Positions 27,540 through 41,439 of a stretch of 64,000 bases of DNA are shown one piece after another. Each line of letters starts with the position of its first letter. Positions within the stretch are counted from its first letter, which is position 1. The notes under the pieces were generated by a model that made no database searches, was not told the DNA's origin, and saw nothing but the letters and a program-made list of their open reading frames with translations. Source of the DNA: Sinohyriopsis cumingii (Eukaryota; Mollusca; Bivalvia; Unionida; Unionidae); contig CM068842.1 of the NCBI GenBank assembly GCA_028554795.2, positions 22,354,590 through 22,418,589 on the forward strand, in the 5' to 3' direction. Made by a program: the position numbers and the translations under genes.

Positions 27540-28600
27540 TTACATTAAATCTAGTTTTTAAGTGTGATACTATAAACAGTGCTTTGTTATACTATTTCTA
27601 GTATGTAAGTGTAATAATATAAAGAGAGCTTTGTTACACTAATTATAGTGTGTAAGTGTAATAATATAAACAGTGCTTTGTTATACTATTTCTAGTCTGT
27701 AAGTGTAATAATATCAACAGTGCTTTGTTGTACTATTTCTAGTATGTATGTTTAATAATATAAACAGTGCTTTGTTACACTAAGTATAGTGTGTAAGTGT
27801 AATAATATAAGCAGTACTTTGTTATTCTATTTTTATTATGCATGTGTAATAATATAAACAATGCTTTGTTACAGTATTTCTAGTGCATAAACATAATAAT
27901 ATAAACGGTGCTTTGTCATGCTATTTCAAGTATATAAGTGTAATAATATAAACAGTGATTTGTTATACTATTTCTAGCATGTACGTGTAATAATAACACT
28001 ATTTCTAGTGTATAAGTATAATACTATAAACAGTGCATTGTTATACTATTTCTAGTATATATGTTATATTATAAACAGTACTTTGCTATACTATTTCTAG
28101 TATGTAAGTGTAATAATATAAACAGTGCTTTGTTACACTATTACTAGTGTATAAGTGTAATACTATAAACAGTGCTTTGCTATACTATTTCTAATATGTA
28201 AGTGTAATACTATAAACAGTGCTTTATTATATTATTTCTAGTGCATAAGTGTAATGTTATACACAGTGTTTGTTATGCTATTTCTAGTATGCAAGTGTAA
28301 TAATATAAACAGTGCTTTGTTATACTATTTCTAGTATGCAAGTGTACTAATATAAACAGTGCATTACACTATTTCTAGTGTGCAAGTGTAATACTATTTC
28401 TAGTATATAAGTGTTATACTATAAACATTGCTTTGCAATGCTATTTATATTATGTAAGTGTAATACTATAAACAGTATTTTGTTACACTATTACTAGCGT
28501 ATAAATGTAATAATATAAACAGTGCTTTGCTTCACTATTTCTAGTGTATAAGTGTAAAATTTTAAACAGTACTTTGTTATCATATGTATGGTGTATACGT
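27540..28600 (+). repeat. Satellite array, unit about 47 bp, about 22 copies
   Basis: ATAAACAGTGCTTTGTTATAC then TATTTCTAGTATGTAAGTG and TAATAATA repeats without pause, diverged copy to copy. It follows the LINE remnant by about 300 bp. Confidence 0.9.
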
Positions 28601-30925
28601 TCAACATTATTACTTTATTACATATCTGGTTACATTATGTAGCAATATTCTTCCTTAGAGTTTCATTTGTTTCTAAAGAAATGTCCACTCGACCCCCCCC
28701 GACGCCGAAAATAAATAAGTATCTTATTGATTTCTTGATCGAAAACCACAATGTTAAACCTTATTTCAGATATATGTGTCTACTGTATGCGCTTTCCTTG
28801 TCACCCTCTTTCTTATTGTAGATCCCTTCTATCTCTAGCTTACCGGCTGCTGTACAGACATTTATATTATTTACAGCTTTTCACATGGTTAATCACGCGC
28901 ATCTTGCTTTTATTGGTTACCTTAAGCGTTAAGATTTTAAGCCCACCTCATTCACTTTTGATCAATGTTCTTTGATCGAACACCTGTAGATTCTCACAGA
29001 AAGGTACAATCTGTTGGATATTAGAAATTATTACATTTTAATAGGTCGCCGAGCTCTGAATCAAAGTCAAATATATTTTTTTTAAATTATCAAACACACC
29101 ATAACTAATCATAAGCTTAATCCAACTCTTCTATCGAGTGATTTATTCTTTTAAAGGTCAATTAATAAAATTGCTACAATTTGCAGTCAACATGGCTTTC
29201 TAATATATTTTAACAAAAGCCTGTAAATTGTGTGCAGATTTAATGGCTTTATAAAAGGTAGAAATCCTTTGTTAATCTCACGTGAGCGATTTGTCACCGG
29301 AGTCTAATGAAACACATTTTAATTAACCTTTGTGGACAAGAAAGGACGATGTCTGTATATTTTGTACAACATCCCAGCTTTTAGTGCAGATATGTAGAGT
29401 CTGACAATCAAGTGAAACAATCACGTGTGGCTTTAACTTGCCGATTACAGTTAAAAAAAAATCTTCTATCGGTGTTATGGTACAGATTTTTTTTAAAAAG
29501 CTTCTACTGTACAATGCTATCCTCTTCGTGCTATTGCATTCTTGGCGTCGGGGTAAATTTTTCCAGCTTGCGATTAGGGTACGAATGGATAATGAACGTT
29601 TCAAAATGTCAAATCAAAATTAAACCATGTTCTCTTTCATATTATATTCTTATTGTGACATTTTATGTAGCTAATCTAGTTAACATGTATTCTCAACCAG
29701 TATATTAATAAATATTTATATTGAATCGATATAAACGTTTATTATTTATAAACCCAACAGGCAAGTTACATACGAAGTATAATTTATTAACCCATTCAGT
29801 CTTTTATCACACTTGTCTGCTGAAACGCCTCCCCCTCCCCAAAATATCACAATTGGAACATTTCGGCCTTTTCCGTCAAGTCGGCTATTTAATTCTCCGT
29901 ATTGATATTTGATCCGTATTCCAACCACCACTTATGGCGGCGAGTTTATTTCTTCGACTTTACAGAAATGGCTGAGTGATGTTCCGTTCGCCTCATCCTC
30001 ACTGTCCTGTCTTTGGTTTTCCGCATTACTTTCATCACTTTGACCTCTGCCCTCAGAAGCTGCTCTGTCTCAGAGGTTATCATGCAAGACTCGCAATCAG
30101 AAGGCACGGGTTTGAATCCTAACTGTGCCAAACCGAATAGGTCGCCGCGGTGTCCATAGACATGGCACTTTAATCAATTTGCTGTTAATTGAAAAGACGG
30201 AGTGACGTCACACATGCTACACATCTCTGCACGGCGTGTGAGTGGAAGTTAATCGTAGTGTGATGGACTAGAGTGAAATTTGAGCGTTCCTAAATCTAAA
30301 GCTGGTGAAACACGTATTTATTATGACAAATTAAAGCAAGGAAAATTGTAAAGATTGTGCAAGTGTTAGCACATCAGGAATATTTTACTGCTGATGTAAA
30401 AAAAAAAAAGTACGGTTGGTCTTAAGATGCTCGAAAATGGAGTCATACAAATGGGATTCCTATTTTTGTCAGTCATTCATTAGTTTGAAAAAATTTATTT
30501 CAAATATTGGATAAATGATGTTTTTCAGACAACCGCGCATGAATATCATTGAACGCTTTCGTGGAATTATTGTCATACTCTATTTTTCAAATCAGAATTG
30601 TTCATTTCAGTTTTGGGGGAGAGCAAAAAAGTTACCCTTTTGGTTTGTTAGCTGCAACAATATGAAACCCTAACTGCAAAGGAATTGTAATCTGAAGACA
30701 AAATGCTATCAGTAGGACAGCATAGACTGTTATCCCTGTGGAATAGATGAAAAAATATGGCGTAAAATGTGTTTCCTAGGGTGAGAAAAAAAGCATGGTT
30801 TTCGGTGCAGCGTTGTTTAAGACACCATTGCTCTAAACCTGGAGACACCGGAAATTATGAAATTGAAACAAAAACATTGTTTAAAATACAAATGACGATG
30901 CTATGCACATCCTTAAAAGTATTCC

Positions 30926-30957
<32 letters not shown>

Positions 30958-31673
30958 CATACATACATACATACATACATACATACATACATACGTTTGC
31001 TTAGTAAATCTGAGGATAAACCGACAAACATTTGCAACATCAAGGAAGATTGTGACGCATATTTAGAATAATTACATCGTGCTGCAATGTTGAAACTTTG
31101 TCAGAACTGGGGAAAATGAAGGGAGGTGTATATTTGTTTCCGTTTTAATTTTTTGCGACTGTTCAAGTAGAAAGGAAAGAGAAGAAACAGAACGGTATTG
31201 TTTAGTAGTTTCTAAATTTAAGATACAAAAAAGTCTAGTCAATATGTTAAAACGAGATACATAAGTAGTTTTGTCCTTAAATCCCATATATGGGGTTGCT
31301 CAGACCGAGATCGTAATAAAGTAAAGACCTTTGCTTCAGAAGATGACAGGGAAGACCTTGATCTATTTTAGAATATGACTTAAACATTTAGTCAATAGAA
31401 CGCACAATAATAATGTAGTGAATTGACTTTTGGACGTAGTAAATATATTGAGAGTTCCAGTGCACAGGTACAATAGCATCTCATTATTTCGGATATGACG
31501 TCCTGTCGAGTTACGCAGTAATTACCAAGGCACCAGGAAGTAGAAGACACATTCGAACTCTAGCCACTAAGCTCCTATACTTTTATTGTTATTATATACT
31601 TAAGTCTGAAATACAGAGACCTAAAGACGAAATAATATTCATATTTTTTCATCTATATTTTTGACATATAAAA
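28601..31673. other. No gene seen
   Basis: AT-rich. Open frames of 60-100 codons (28,588-28,975; 29,323-29,708) overlap one another on both strands and look random. Confidence 0.45.
30930..30994. repeat. (TACA)n microsatellite
   Basis: About 16 units of TACA/CATA. An open frame of 100 codons spans it (30,769-31,071) without protein-like sequence. Confidence 0.97.
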
Positions 31674-32553
31674 TTTTTTATGTATATTTGATTTAATTTA
31701 TAGTTGATTTAATTTAATTGTCTGTTTGTAAGTTTTAAAAATAAATTCTTTTAAAGAAAAGTTATTTTGTTTACTGGAATTTGATATTTTCCAGAAATTA
31801 GTTAGACCTGAATATTTTGTCGTAAACACCTAAAGCTGACCTAGTTCCGGACCTTGATTCAGAATCCAGTGAGTCAAGTAAACAACTTTCTATTTTTATC
31901 TTATTCTTAGAGTAAAATGATTAATTTTTGTCAAGGTCATACTGAGAATACGTGACTTTACATGTAAACAGTCTCTATTTTGAAATTCTGACTTTACCAG
32001 AATTGCGCAGTAGTCATGTTTAATACCGATGTTTATAGAGAATTCAGTCAGTTTGGGCTTAAAACACTTGATGTCTAGGTGTTCGTTTTGTTGTAACCAG
32101 TTTGGAGTTATATGTTAATTTTTACTCAGTTTATTTGGATTCTAAAATATCAATTATTTTTCCTGTAAATATCTGAGTACTCATAAATAATTCTTGGACA
32201 AAGACGTTTCTTTAAATTTTATTTGGAACTCAAACACCAGAATACTATTGTGTGTGGAACAACAAAGAACTGTTGACACACCATCACATTACTAGCTATA
32301 GTATACGTCATCGCCTTCCATTTTGGATTTTCGTCGGGACTCGAACTCAAATTTCATTTGAACATTTCATTACTAGGACTTCTAAAATTTAATTCGTAGA
32401 TTATTCTTAGATTTTATTATTAAAACCATAAGTTCTTTTCCTCATTTTTACATTGTTTATCCAGGGAAATAAATTATTTGTTAAATTTTATACAAAGCTT
32501 GTTGTTTTCACTTTTTCTTTGTTACTGTTTATTAGAGCCTAAACACGTAAAAT
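31674..32553 (+). repeat. Solo LTR of the same gypsy family
   Basis: It matches 20,139-21,014 end to end, including GTCAAGGTCATACTG and GAATTGCGCAGTAGTCATG and the closing TTATTAGAGCCTAAACACGT. No internal region is attached, as expected after LTR-LTR recombination. Confidence 0.85.
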
Positions 32554-33715
32554 AAGAAAATATATAATTCAATGTTCACATGTGATTATATTAGATTTTC
32601 CATCATCACATGCGACGATTGATTGTAAGTGCCTACACAAGTTGTAACTGCATCAACAAAAACGAGTGGCTTGTAAAGCTAGAACAAGTAAATATAAATT
32701 GCCTTACGTTTTATAAATGGAAATTAATCTTTGATCAAGAAATTTGACCAGACCCCGTTCGTTTCTCTCTCTGAAGTTATTTCACCCTACTTCCTTGACG
32801 GCAACAACAGACCAGCTGGTATGCATTGCTGAATCGGACTTACATTGATTTCAGATAGGGTCAAATAATTTACACAATTACAAAATAAAATTTACTATGA
32901 CAGCTTAGGTCAACCAAATCCGACCGCTCTCTTAAGTGAGGTGAACTTACGAAAAGGGAATGGGGTCTGGGTGTTGTGCCGTAGTGTGAGTTTAATCTTC
33001 TAAACTTGGATTCTGGAGCTAGTTTGGTAGTTATTTGAAAGAAAACCTTCTTTTCCTGCGTTAATACGGATTTATTTTAATACGGCTTTATTTTTAATCT
33101 TGTGGTACTTCGCCACTCATTAAAATACCAAGTTGTCGGTACCACACAATGAAATATAACCGGTATGAACGTTGGAAAATAAAATGTCCTCCATATATTT
33201 ATTACTCGGAATCTACGCCTTTACGTAGCATGAGATCATTTCTGCCATCTTTAAATGTGATTATGTGTAAGGTAGGAAAAACCAAAACGAAACGTTGACG
33301 TATGCGATTAAATAACACATTGGTCACGTGATAAAGTTGTCTTTTATATCTAGGTCATAAAAGTGTATGCAGATGAAAAGGAAATGTATCCATCTCTTAT
33401 ATTTCATAGAGATTAATTGCATATAATTATTAAATTATTTTCAAAAATTATTTTAAATATAAGGCCAAACCCAATTAAGAAATCTATAAGACAAATTGTA
33501 ATTTTTCTTGATTTAGATGGTGGAATTGAAGTGTTTTACTGTAGCATAATAATAAATGGCTAACTCTCTTTGTTGTCTGAAAGATAGTAACTTTATAACA
33601 ATTGTATATACTAGTTTGTAGAAGGTATCATGGACGTTTGTTCTGTGCCAACGAAATGCGCTTTTTCATAAATAAATCTAAAAGTTTTCTTCTTCTTTTT
33701 CTTCTTGTTGTTGTA

Positions 33716-33756
<41 letters not shown>

Positions 33757-33757
33757 C
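33716..33757. repeat. (ATT)n microsatellite
   Basis: About 14 ATT units after a CTT-rich stretch. Confidence 0.97.
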
Positions 33758-34816
33758 AGATATAAATGGCATACTATTTAATGGAAGAAAACACCGGTGC
33801 CTTCAACTGAATTATCTCATTGTCAAAGAAGCCGACTCATTAAATTAGTTTACCCAAATCTTCAAAAAAAGAATCCTTTAATTCCGTCTCTATATTGCTT
33901 ACTTTCCTTGATGAATAACATCGTGCAAGTGCTTTCATTTCACAATCCTTGTCATGATGAATTACGGAACCCAACAAAAGAACCCTATCTCTTTCCTTAA
34001 TTGCATATCTGACCCTTCCACTTCATCCCTAGAATGATTAATGGACCGTATGTTAGATTCTATGATCCCTTTTGTCTGGATGGACTACCATTTCTATCAA
34101 CAATAAGGATTTTTTCCGGTTAGTCCACGACGGACAATTCCTTCTTCCAAAGTGTTTAATGCATACAAATTTGACAATACATGAAAGGTCGAGAAAGAGG
34201 GCAGCACTGCGATACAATTATCTTTATCCTGAGTACGTACCGAAGAATATAAATGAAATTCCAGGTTGCAGTTATTCCTCTTGAGTATTCTAGTTCACGA
34301 GAACAACGAAACAAAATATATTCGGGAGGGTGGGTGTAAATTGATGCATTGTTCCGACTCTTACAATAAAAGATAGTATGCTAGTGAATCAACCTTTTAC
34401 TTTGGTAAAGAACGGAAAATACATTTTGGCCGATATGATCGAGGTGTTAATATTTCCTTGTTGTATATGGTCCAGTTTGATTGGTTTTGCGTGAGAATAT
34501 CTAGCAAAAGCGAATTTATCGACATCGGTCTGATGGAAGTGTCTGCTGAATTGTTAATCCTGAAACAAAAAGTGTTGAACGCAAATGAAGGCTCAACCTA
34601 AACCTTGACCTGGAAGGTTGGATGTAGTGGATTGTCGTTAATATGAGACTACGATAGGTATCTAAATCATCCAACCATATAAAAAAAATTGAAAATATTA
34701 ACATTCCCAAACAATGCAGATATTCTGCAATCCTAAGCTCGAAATGACGCTTTTCTGTGATCATTAGGTCACTCCTATAAACAGTGCTAAATATTGAAAT
34801 GTCCATCCATCGTTTA

Positions 34817-34908
34817 TCATATACAACCAGTCTGATGGTAGCATCAACCAAACACGATACATACATATACAACCAGTCTGATGGTAGCATCAACCAAACA
34901 CGATACAA
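34817..34908 (+). repeat. Tandem duplication of 45 bp
   Basis: ACAACCAGTCTGATGGTAGC plus CATCAACCAAACACGATAC occurs twice back to back. The opposite-strand frame (34,516-34,926) stays open through both, but no family is recognised. Confidence 0.85.
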
Positions 34909-36571
34909 GGCATACCAAATTAACATCCTTCAGCGCATGGCCAAACCTTTGGCATATGATATACTCTTAAGTCCACTGTCATTGACGTCTTTTGATGTTG
35001 AATTTTCGTAAGGACTATATATCAAGGTGGTGTTTACTCGTCAGACAGGATCTATGTTTTCAATGGAAAAGAAAAAAATCTCTGGTGACAGATTACTGAT
35101 TATGTTGTAAACAACTATGATTCTTGCTAATGTTGCACGCATGAAAAATGACTCATTAGTTTTTGTAGATCATATTAAACGTCAAATGGGATATGTTGTA
35201 CTTTCTGCGTCAAAAGACAAAACTCGCCTCATCAAATATGGGCAAATTAAATTAACGTTTTCCTGTTTTTGACACTGAATCCGTCCAGTATACCAAGGTA
35301 CCGGCCGTTCTAGAACACCTTGTATCAAAAATTTCACAGTAGTGGGTACGGTTTCATAAATAAAAAAAAATTTCTTTCCTGTTATTACCAGTTTTGTTTA
35401 CTGAAAAGCACGGTTTTTTGTCCGTGGGTGACCAGTTATTATTTAGTATAGAAATCTGAAAAATACAACAGGAGGAACAGAATAGGTTAATGAACCTATC
35501 GCGTGAGGTGTGTAAGAAATCAAAGTTCTGACACCCTGAAAATTGGTAACTACCTGGGGGAGCAAATTTATTTACCAAATGTAACCCACTAAAAGTTCGT
35601 GAAGAAAACAACAGACAAAAAATATTTTGCACTTTTTGACACTGTGAAAACTTTTAAACTCAGTGGATACATTTAACAACGGATGAATGGACGGACGAAC
35701 GGACAGATAAACGCATATGTCGAAAAACTACTTAACTAGTCATAGAGAGACGATCATATGCAAACATGTACAAGTGGAAAGAAAAACAACAACAACAACA
35801 AAATAAAATTTAAAAAAAAACCAATCAAAACAAAATAAAATAAAACAAAACTGGAATAGATGGGTCAATCGTAAATAAGGCTGAAAGTCTACAGTATGGT
35901 ACTGGGGTTCTTTCGTACTAAGATGTCATTAACTTCACAAGGTATTGTTCAATCATTATGTATATAAATTTATTGTCTAGTATTTAATACATTATGTCAA
36001 GTCAGAATGTAATGGTGGATGTACTTTTCAAGTATTTGTTGAAGTAATAAAATCCATAGTTAATTAAATAAGTCTAAACGTACAAAGATCCAGAAATGAA
36101 TCCCCTAGCGAGTGGATCAAATATCAATGGAGAGCGAAATAAGTGCCAACTTAGAAAATAGTGATAGTTTCTATATATAAAAAATGACTAGACAGCACTT
36201 TATTTTCATGTAAAAATGAGGACGGAGTCGAATATCTGACCTACCACAATGATTATATGGATTTTAAATGAATACCGAGACTTCCCCGAGGGTCTGGTAC
36301 ACACACAGTAGGTGGTAAATATGTTTGAAGTGCCTTATTTGTAAAACATAATATTTGATATTAATGAAGCCATTTCTGTAAAGTCCGAGTTTAGTTTTTT
36401 ATCCTCAAAGTTCAATTTATATTAATTAATAGAGAATTTGAATGCAACTTTTCATATTATATCATTCGATTTTTTTTAAAAACAACATAATAACAAGCGA
36501 GGATATGTCCTGCTTTTAAATCAAAGAAATGCCGTTGAATTTTAATTAACAGTTTCGTAGCCTAAATTAAT

Positions 36572-36675
36572 GGCCGCTCCGTTGGCCTAGTTGTTAGAGC
36601 GTCCGCCTAGGATGCAGAAGGTCGCGGGTTCGAAGCCCGGCCGAGTCACATCAAATACTTATAAAAATGGTACTA
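36572..36675 (+). repeat. tRNA-derived SINE head, truncated
   Basis: GTTGGCCTAGTTGTTAGAGCG and GGTTCGAAGCCCGGCCGAGTC, then ATACTTATAAAAATGGTAC, after which the body is missing. Confidence 0.8.
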
Positions 36676-37026
36676 ATAATGTTGTAGAAATTGCAGTTGT
36701 ATTAAATATGTCAATTCTCGCTGAGAGTGGGGTATTGAATGGGGGGGGGGATAAGGTTATTTTCATTGATTACTTTCAGACAACTGGTTATTTTACTTTA
36801 AATTATTTATTGATTTGGCGTGTGTGTCACAATGTTAACATGATAAAATTCAGTCAGCCTGCATTTTCTGTAATCTTGGCTTCCGCAAAGCGTGTGTCCA
36901 AAAATTACAATGCTACATTCCCCAAAGCATAGAGTTGTAAAGCTTTGGGTAAACAGTGTTCACCTTTATATATGCTGCCTTTTGAAAGCACATGCGTTCG
37001 AGTCACTTGTAAAACGTTTGAATAAA

Positions 37027-37366
37027 AGTAAGTGTGTGTGTGTGTGTGTGTGTGTGATTTGGATTTTTTACATAGCTTTAACAATTTTTCAGTCATATTG
37101 CTACTATGTCTACAACATGGCAGTTTATAGTTATGTCTAGCACTGGGTCATCATGCCGCAGACTTGTAGCATGATGTCCCACCTAATCACATTATCCTGA
37201 CACCAGGCCGACCAGTGCTAACACTAACCTCTTAATGTTGAACGCCAAACGATGCAGCTGTTAGTGCCATTTTTATAAGTCTTTGGTATGACTCGGCCGG
37301 GGATCTAACCTACGACGTCCCGCACCCGAGGCGGACGCTCTAACCAGTAGGCCACCGGAGCGTTCT
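37027..37366 (-). repeat. tRNA-derived SINE copy, minus strand
   Basis: The full family length runs from the (GT)n tail at 37,032-37,055 through GATTTGGATTTTTTACATAGC to the tRNA-like head ending CGCTCTAACCAGTAGGCCACC. Confidence 0.85.
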
Positions 37367-37369
37367 GAA

Positions 37370-40300
37370 TAAAATAAGCTAATGATATCGTTTACAATGA
37401 CTGATTTGTTCCCGCAAAACTTGTATTTTGCTCCAAATTCAAGACATGCAGTTGAAAATATGGCAGCGATATCTCAGTTCAGACTGATTTAACTGTACAA
37501 TTGTTCTGTTCTAGTTTTTGTAAACGGCAAATTTAATGCTAGAATTTTTCTACAAACTAAAGACGGGTTGTAATATTTTTCAGTTCGAGTTTTGAAATAT
37601 CGATAGCAGGACTTAAGTCATGTGTGTGTGTGTGTGTGTGAGAAACAGAGATGCAGAAAGATAGAGAGATTAAAGGGGATGAGCGACAAGTGATTTAAAT
37701 CTAAATCATTTTACACGTTTTATATAGGATAGAGTTCTTAACATGGAACGGGTGTGCGTCTCTGGTGTGTGTTTGCTTGTTTGTGTGCGTGTTTGTAGGC
37801 GTGTATGTGTGTGTGTGTTTGCGTGCGTGAGAGAGAGAGAGACAGACAGAGATACAATGTAACATGTGCATGTATGTGTGCGTATCTGAATACCTTATTC
37901 ATACCAAAGTAAAACGAACACATTTACTTTGTATATTATATATTTCCTTTGAAAAAAATTGCAATGAAATTTTGAAAATACATTACGAAAGAACCCACAG
38001 GAATATTCGGCACTTACACACACACACACACGTGATCTGTAGCTCAAACCCTCCAAAGAAAGCATCGTCTTGTCGAATCCGATCATTGTAAAATCACAAC
38101 ATTAAAATGATACGTCATTTGTCTGCCAGGTGTCATTGGAATGTTCTTAAACCCAATTTACTATTAGCTAGCTATGTAAACCTGAATGGTGGCAAATATC
38201 TTCATTCATGAATTACTTACAAAACGTCAGTAACTTGATAAACTGGATGAAAAAAGACGCGATGTGAAATCATTTAATTATCGGGTGACGGTCTATTCGG
38301 TTGTAGAGTTGTTGAAACAAGATATTAGTAATTGAATTCGCTTTATATTACTGATCTTTTTAGCAAATGTGTGTTTTGCTTTATATGGACGATGTTGGAG
38401 AGCAGCAAAACGTTTTTAAAACTATACTTACGAATTTAGCTTGAAGTTAAAACTTCTTGTACTGTAACAGTTTTCTTTGTATTAGGTTTTGAAAATTGTC
38501 CTCGTAACACTAACATCTTTTTCTCTAAGATAATGACGGGTTGAAACATTTTACTATTGAAATTGTCCGATCTAAGCTAACATTTGTTTGTACAATAAAA
38601 ATAAAGGTTTGTGATTTATATATTTGAACGGCAAAACTCAGTCGATTATTTGCGACATATTTAAAGTTGTGATTTTGTGCAAGGTCTGAAACGCCAAACT
38701 TTAAGTTACATAGTTTTCTGTTTAATGTAGCCATTCAAGCTGTAAGTCATCCTCACAGGTAGAGAGGAAAAGCAAATCCTCATGCCAATTCAAAAAGAAA
38801 ACAGAAAAGCATCATGGATGTGTTTTGTGTAGCTTTATACGATGAGAGAAGTGATAACGAAAGTTGATTCTATCCATTTTGAGGAATAAATGATTGACCA
38901 CTATCCAAAACCATTAACCAGAACAGGACACAGAGAACTTAATAAGCCTCAAACATAACATCATTCAGGTTACAAACCACCAATATCATGTGTTTAGCTT
39001 TTGCCTTTGTGAGATCTCGAACTTAGTCCGATTAGAAGCACAATGGAAACGATCATGGAAAAGCATTATACAAGCAACAGACAAAAAATCCAGAAATTCT
39101 TTTCGAGGAAGCTGATATTTCCGAAAAGACAGTGTGTGGCGTTCCTAATTCCTGTCTCAGTACATATTATGTCTTGTTGATTAAAAAGCCAAGAGTTATA
39201 TCGCATGTTCAAGCGTTGGCAAAGCAGTTAGAAACACCTTGTCTGGCAAAGCAGTTAGGAACACCTTTCCTGGCAAAGCAGTTAGGAACACCTTGTCAAC
39301 ATTACACGTATGATACTTATACTCATTTGCCACAAGGCTATTTACACGTCGATTTAAAACCTAATATTCCTGATTACTTAGATTTCGTACCGATTTATTT
39401 CACGATTGGTGTCAAAAAGAAGGTCTGGTCATTTATACTTTAGCTACCTCGTCTGTCTAAAATACTGATGAAACATCATTAAGTTATTTTCTTTCAGACA
39501 ATATGTAGCACCAGCCATTTCAGACTTATCCTCAGGACCAACAAGGGGGTGGGGGTGACAACCGGGGATATATCCCCGGAGTACGGGCCCTTAAGGGAGC
39601 CCGGGCCGAACAACACTTTTTAATTTTAGAAAAGAAAAAAAAAATTGAACAAAAACTTGGAGAGGCCTGGGTGTTTCTAACCACAGGGCCCGTGATTGCT
39701 CTTTACGGTCCTGCTTATCCTACTGCCAAATTGATTCGTGCACTGTGTACAATCAGTGAAGAAAACAAAATGCACAATTGCGTTCGCATTTGCTAGATGA
39801 CAGTCACAAAGAACAGTTAATATAGTTTTCTTTGACTGAACATCAATTACTAGATGGTATCATTCACATACCACATTAAACAAAACGTTTTTTTAAATAA
39901 ACAAAAACAAAGTAGCTTTGTCACACCTGGTTGATCCAAGGATCGAGACTTCAGAGATAAAATACATCATTCTAAAATCAGATCGAAGTGGCTCTTAAGG
40001 AGTGGTTATCAATCGTACACTCTTAAAGCTGAATCCTAATGTCCAATCCAAAAAGCAAAACCCGAAAGACAACACAAAAAGAAGAGAGCATGTTTACACT
40101 CTGAAACGAAAACTCAAAATAAAATAACTTCTTTACTCACGAAACACACGCTCTGTAACCGTGGCTTATTTATCCCCACCTGTTACCGATGATGTACGCT
40201 AAATCCGATTTGAAACTTGAATTTTCCAATTTGTTGAAGAAATGGAAGCCAGTTCTAAAGAAACTTCAAATGCGTTGTCTGCTTCCTCTGATCTAGAATC

Positions 40301-41439
40301 TGCTTTTGCAGCCAAAAAAGTGTCATCTCATAATATAAAAGTACATGATATAGCAGGCATATTGCAAATTATACTCGACTTGTCCAAACAAGAACATGCG
40401 AGATTTGGGCCGTCGAGAACTCCAGCAATACTTAAAATTCAGGTTGATACGACGTCCCGATAACTCGTGAAACAAATTCTAGTATAAGCTAAGATGTGTT
40501 GAACAAGATTGGCTTTAGTTTTCCTCCTGAAGAATGATTTAACAAACTTAACATGATCGTCCAGAGAAACGCCCGCCGACCCCACAAAAAGCAAACAAAC
40601 CGAAAACAATTGTCTTCCTCCTCGTTCATTTAAACATTGGGATGTTTTGTCAGTAGTTGCCTAATCCAATGATCCATTTTGAAAGGATCAGTGCCAATTG
40701 ACGTAGAGACAGGAACAACAATTTAAACCAAATTATTAAATAAAGATACAGGAAGTCTTTTCTGGAAAGACGTCACACTTGTATCTTTGGCTGTTATGGA
40801 AGGACAACAATTAACTTCGTTCGTTACAAACGATGAACGTAACTCCACTATTAGTATGAACGACGAGTACCACATTTACATTATAAACCTAATCTCACTG
40901 AGTGCCACCTTTACAACAAAAATTATAAGCGTTAATGGGTTTGTCAGAAACGGAGAAAATCTTAACGCTATGGACAATTATCGCAATGACTTCAACTGTG
41001 CAATCAGCATGCCTAGACGCGACGGTTAATCCTACTCTGATAGATATCAAGAATGTCGCGAAAAGCTAAAGCTAAGAAAATCCAAAAGTGGCAAACATGA
41101 CAGTGACAGCTGCAGGGCTGTCAAAGACTTTGAAAAAGTGTTCCATCTGCTCATTTATCTCCGCATATGATGGTGTTGTTGACACCTTATCCTACTCCCA
41201 GACGTGAAGAAACGAAAGCCTGGGTCAAAAGGATGATGCCGATACCATCTTCGAGAGAAGAAAAAAAGAGAAAATACAAGAGTAAAAAAAAGAAACCAGT
41301 TTCATAAACTATTTATATCGCTTGTCGGACACATCAAGCACGAACACCAGAGTTGTATGGAACAGTGGGTGAGTTATTAACAGCAACAACAAACTGCTGG
41401 CAGATAAATTTAATTAGCTTCTACTAAAACCACGCCCAA
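37370..41439. other. Gene-poor stretch left of the old Polinton
   Basis: It has (GT)n and (GA)n tracts at 37,621-37,850, a GC-rich island with CCGGGGATATATCCCCGG near 39,560-39,620 that folds on itself, and short open frames (40,242-40,463; 40,787-41,029) with no family I recognise. These could be further decayed Polinton genes, since the old integrase follows directly. Confidence 0.4.
39215..39296 (+). repeat. Three 27-bp tandem repeats
   Basis: GGCAAAGCAGTTAGGAACACC occurs three times in a row with small changes. The unit is a multiple of three, so it keeps one frame open, but I do not recognise a protein. Confidence 0.8.

Larger units (their letters stand above)
32554..36571. other. No gene seen
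   Basis: AT-rich sequence with the (ATT)n tract and the 45-bp duplication. An open frame at 34,072-34,284 has no recognised motif. Confidence 0.45.

Noticed and set aside
30050-30145. Possible tRNA-like B box (GGGTTTGAATCC) and SINE
   Set aside because: No matching A box at the right distance and no second copy in the window.
34516-34926. 136-codon minus-strand frame
   Set aside because: It is held open partly by a 45-bp duplication; no motif, start context or homologue recognised.
40242-41029. Further older-Polinton genes left of the integrase remnant
   Set aside because: Open frames exist but carry no recognisable Polinton motif.
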